From Amphiduros pacificus (lineage: Eukaryota; Annelida; Polychaeta; Phyllodocida; Hesionidae), in contig OX439005.1 in assembly GCA_949316495.1 (NCBI GenBank), forward strand, positions 40,360,682 to 40,424,681: a stretch of 64,000 nucleotides of DNA, in the 5' to 3' direction. The translations under genes and the position numbers were made by a program. Positions within the stretch are counted from its first letter, which is position 1. The number at the start of each line of letters is the position of its first letter. The notes beneath the pieces are model-generated. The model saw nothing but the letters and a program-made list of their open reading frames with translations. It was not told the DNA's origin and did not search any database. This document shows, piece by piece, positions 1 through 64,000 of the stretch.

Positions 1-19523
<19,523 letters not shown>

Positions 19524-20219
19524 TGAGCACGCTCTGCTTCCCGAATGAAAACAGGAAGTTAGTCGGGATCTTATTCTTGAAACTAGGTCAAGGTGTTTAG
19601 GTTAACATTTGGAGTATGATTTAAGTAATGAATTGGGATTGTAGTCTTTCATCTGTATCTGTATCTGTAAAGCAAACAATATAATATCAAGTTGTTTATA
19701 AAGTAGAATATTCAAAGACTGTTACAAAATTTAATTGAAATTTAGAATTTGTAAAAGACCTATCACCCCTCGTAATTGAGAATGAGCTCCATCCAATATA
19801 AGTGACGTCACTAAACTACGCCTGCGTATTCCCCGCTTTCCCACAATGCCATACGCGACGGCCATTTTGGCGAGAAGGTGATGTTCGCGAGGTGCACTCT
19901 CCGGAAAAAGTGATATATTTTTGTTTGCTGACATTATATGGATTTACAAACAATGTGAGATAGTAAACAAGTCTTTAATATTCACATTGTCACCAATGTG
20001 ATGTTCTCATGATGGACATTTGCCGCATATGGATGGCCGTATTCTCCGATGTTTGAGTACTTCCCAGTGGGTGCCACCTGACTTCCCTGACAGGGTCTCA
20101 GTTGTGATCTGGTGATTGATCATCCAAAAGTACATCAAAATTACCACTGCGGATACAACAGGGATGATAACGCCTATCTTAACTGCTTGAGTTTCTCAGG
20201 AGATCAAAAAAATATCAAA
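19524..20219. promoter_or_regulatory. Shared (bidirectional) promoter of TXNDC16 and MRCK
   Basis: 696 bp between two divergent start codons. A GC-richer patch (about 19795-19900) contains a perfect CRE TGACGTCA (19803-19810), TTCCCACAATGC (19838-19849, ZNF143/THAP11-like) and CGGCCATTTTGGCG (19859-19872, YY1-like). No TATA box was seen. This set is typical of TATA-less divergent housekeeping promoters. A possible acceptor TTTCTCAG (to 20199) suggests that MRCK may have an upstream non-coding exon. Confidence 0.7.

Positions 20220-64000
<43,781 letters not shown>

Noticed and set aside
19731-19934. 67-codon minus-strand frame in the shared promoter
   Set aside because: Overlaps the promoter motifs, has no family match and no splice link to TXNDC16.

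Overview
The window looks like nuclear DNA of a marine mollusc, most likely a bivalve. It has short GT-AG exons spread over long AT-rich introns, many minisatellites, two copies of a pearl/Helentron-like repeat with a tandem core (a type known from bivalves), several families of short terminal-inverted-repeat (TIR) elements, and two genes whose proteins match animal families. The host call is inference from repeat content and gene structure; no species marker was seen.

Layout. Two host genes lie head to head. On the minus strand, TXNDC16 (ERp90, an ER-lumen thioredoxin-fold protein) starts at 19523, has eleven exons in view and runs off the left edge. On the plus strand, the single invertebrate orthologue of MRCK (CDC42BPA/B; gek in flies) starts at 20220, has nineteen exons in view (kinase domain, coiled coil, start of the C1 domain) and runs off the right edge. 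The 696 bases between the start codons hold a compact shared promoter with CRE-, ZNF143/THAP11- and YY1-like motifs. Every exon junction listed was checked for GT-AG and for reading phase.

TXNDC16 introns (1-19.4 kb) hold a pearl-like element (about 144-2391), a 19-bp minisatellite, a 1.0-kb TIR element with 7-bp target duplications, four tRNA-Glu(CTC) genes beside a tandem repeat carrying two CTCF-consensus sites, a TIR element with 6-bp target duplications, and a 1.4-kb TIR element with a Tc1-type MITE nested inside it.

MRCK introns (20.4-64 kb) hold a second copy of the 6-bp-duplication element, two copies of a CCGTATCC-ended element with unrelated cores, many 11-49-bp minisatellites, a second pearl-like copy, and a 5.5-kb hAT DNA transposon (44499-50019). 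The hAT element has matching 15-bp TIRs, a perfect 8-bp target duplication, a promoter-like 5' end and an unbroken five-exon, 636-codon transposase. It also carries a minisatellite, a nested MITE and a nested 1.4-kb insertion.

The points most worth follow-up are the apparently intact hAT transposon, the promoter-like module shared by two otherwise unrelated TIR families, the tRNA-Glu/CTCF-site cluster inside a gene, and the pearl-like arrays full of nuclear-receptor (ERR/FTZ-F1) sites. No retrovirus-like or capsid-bearing element was recognised.
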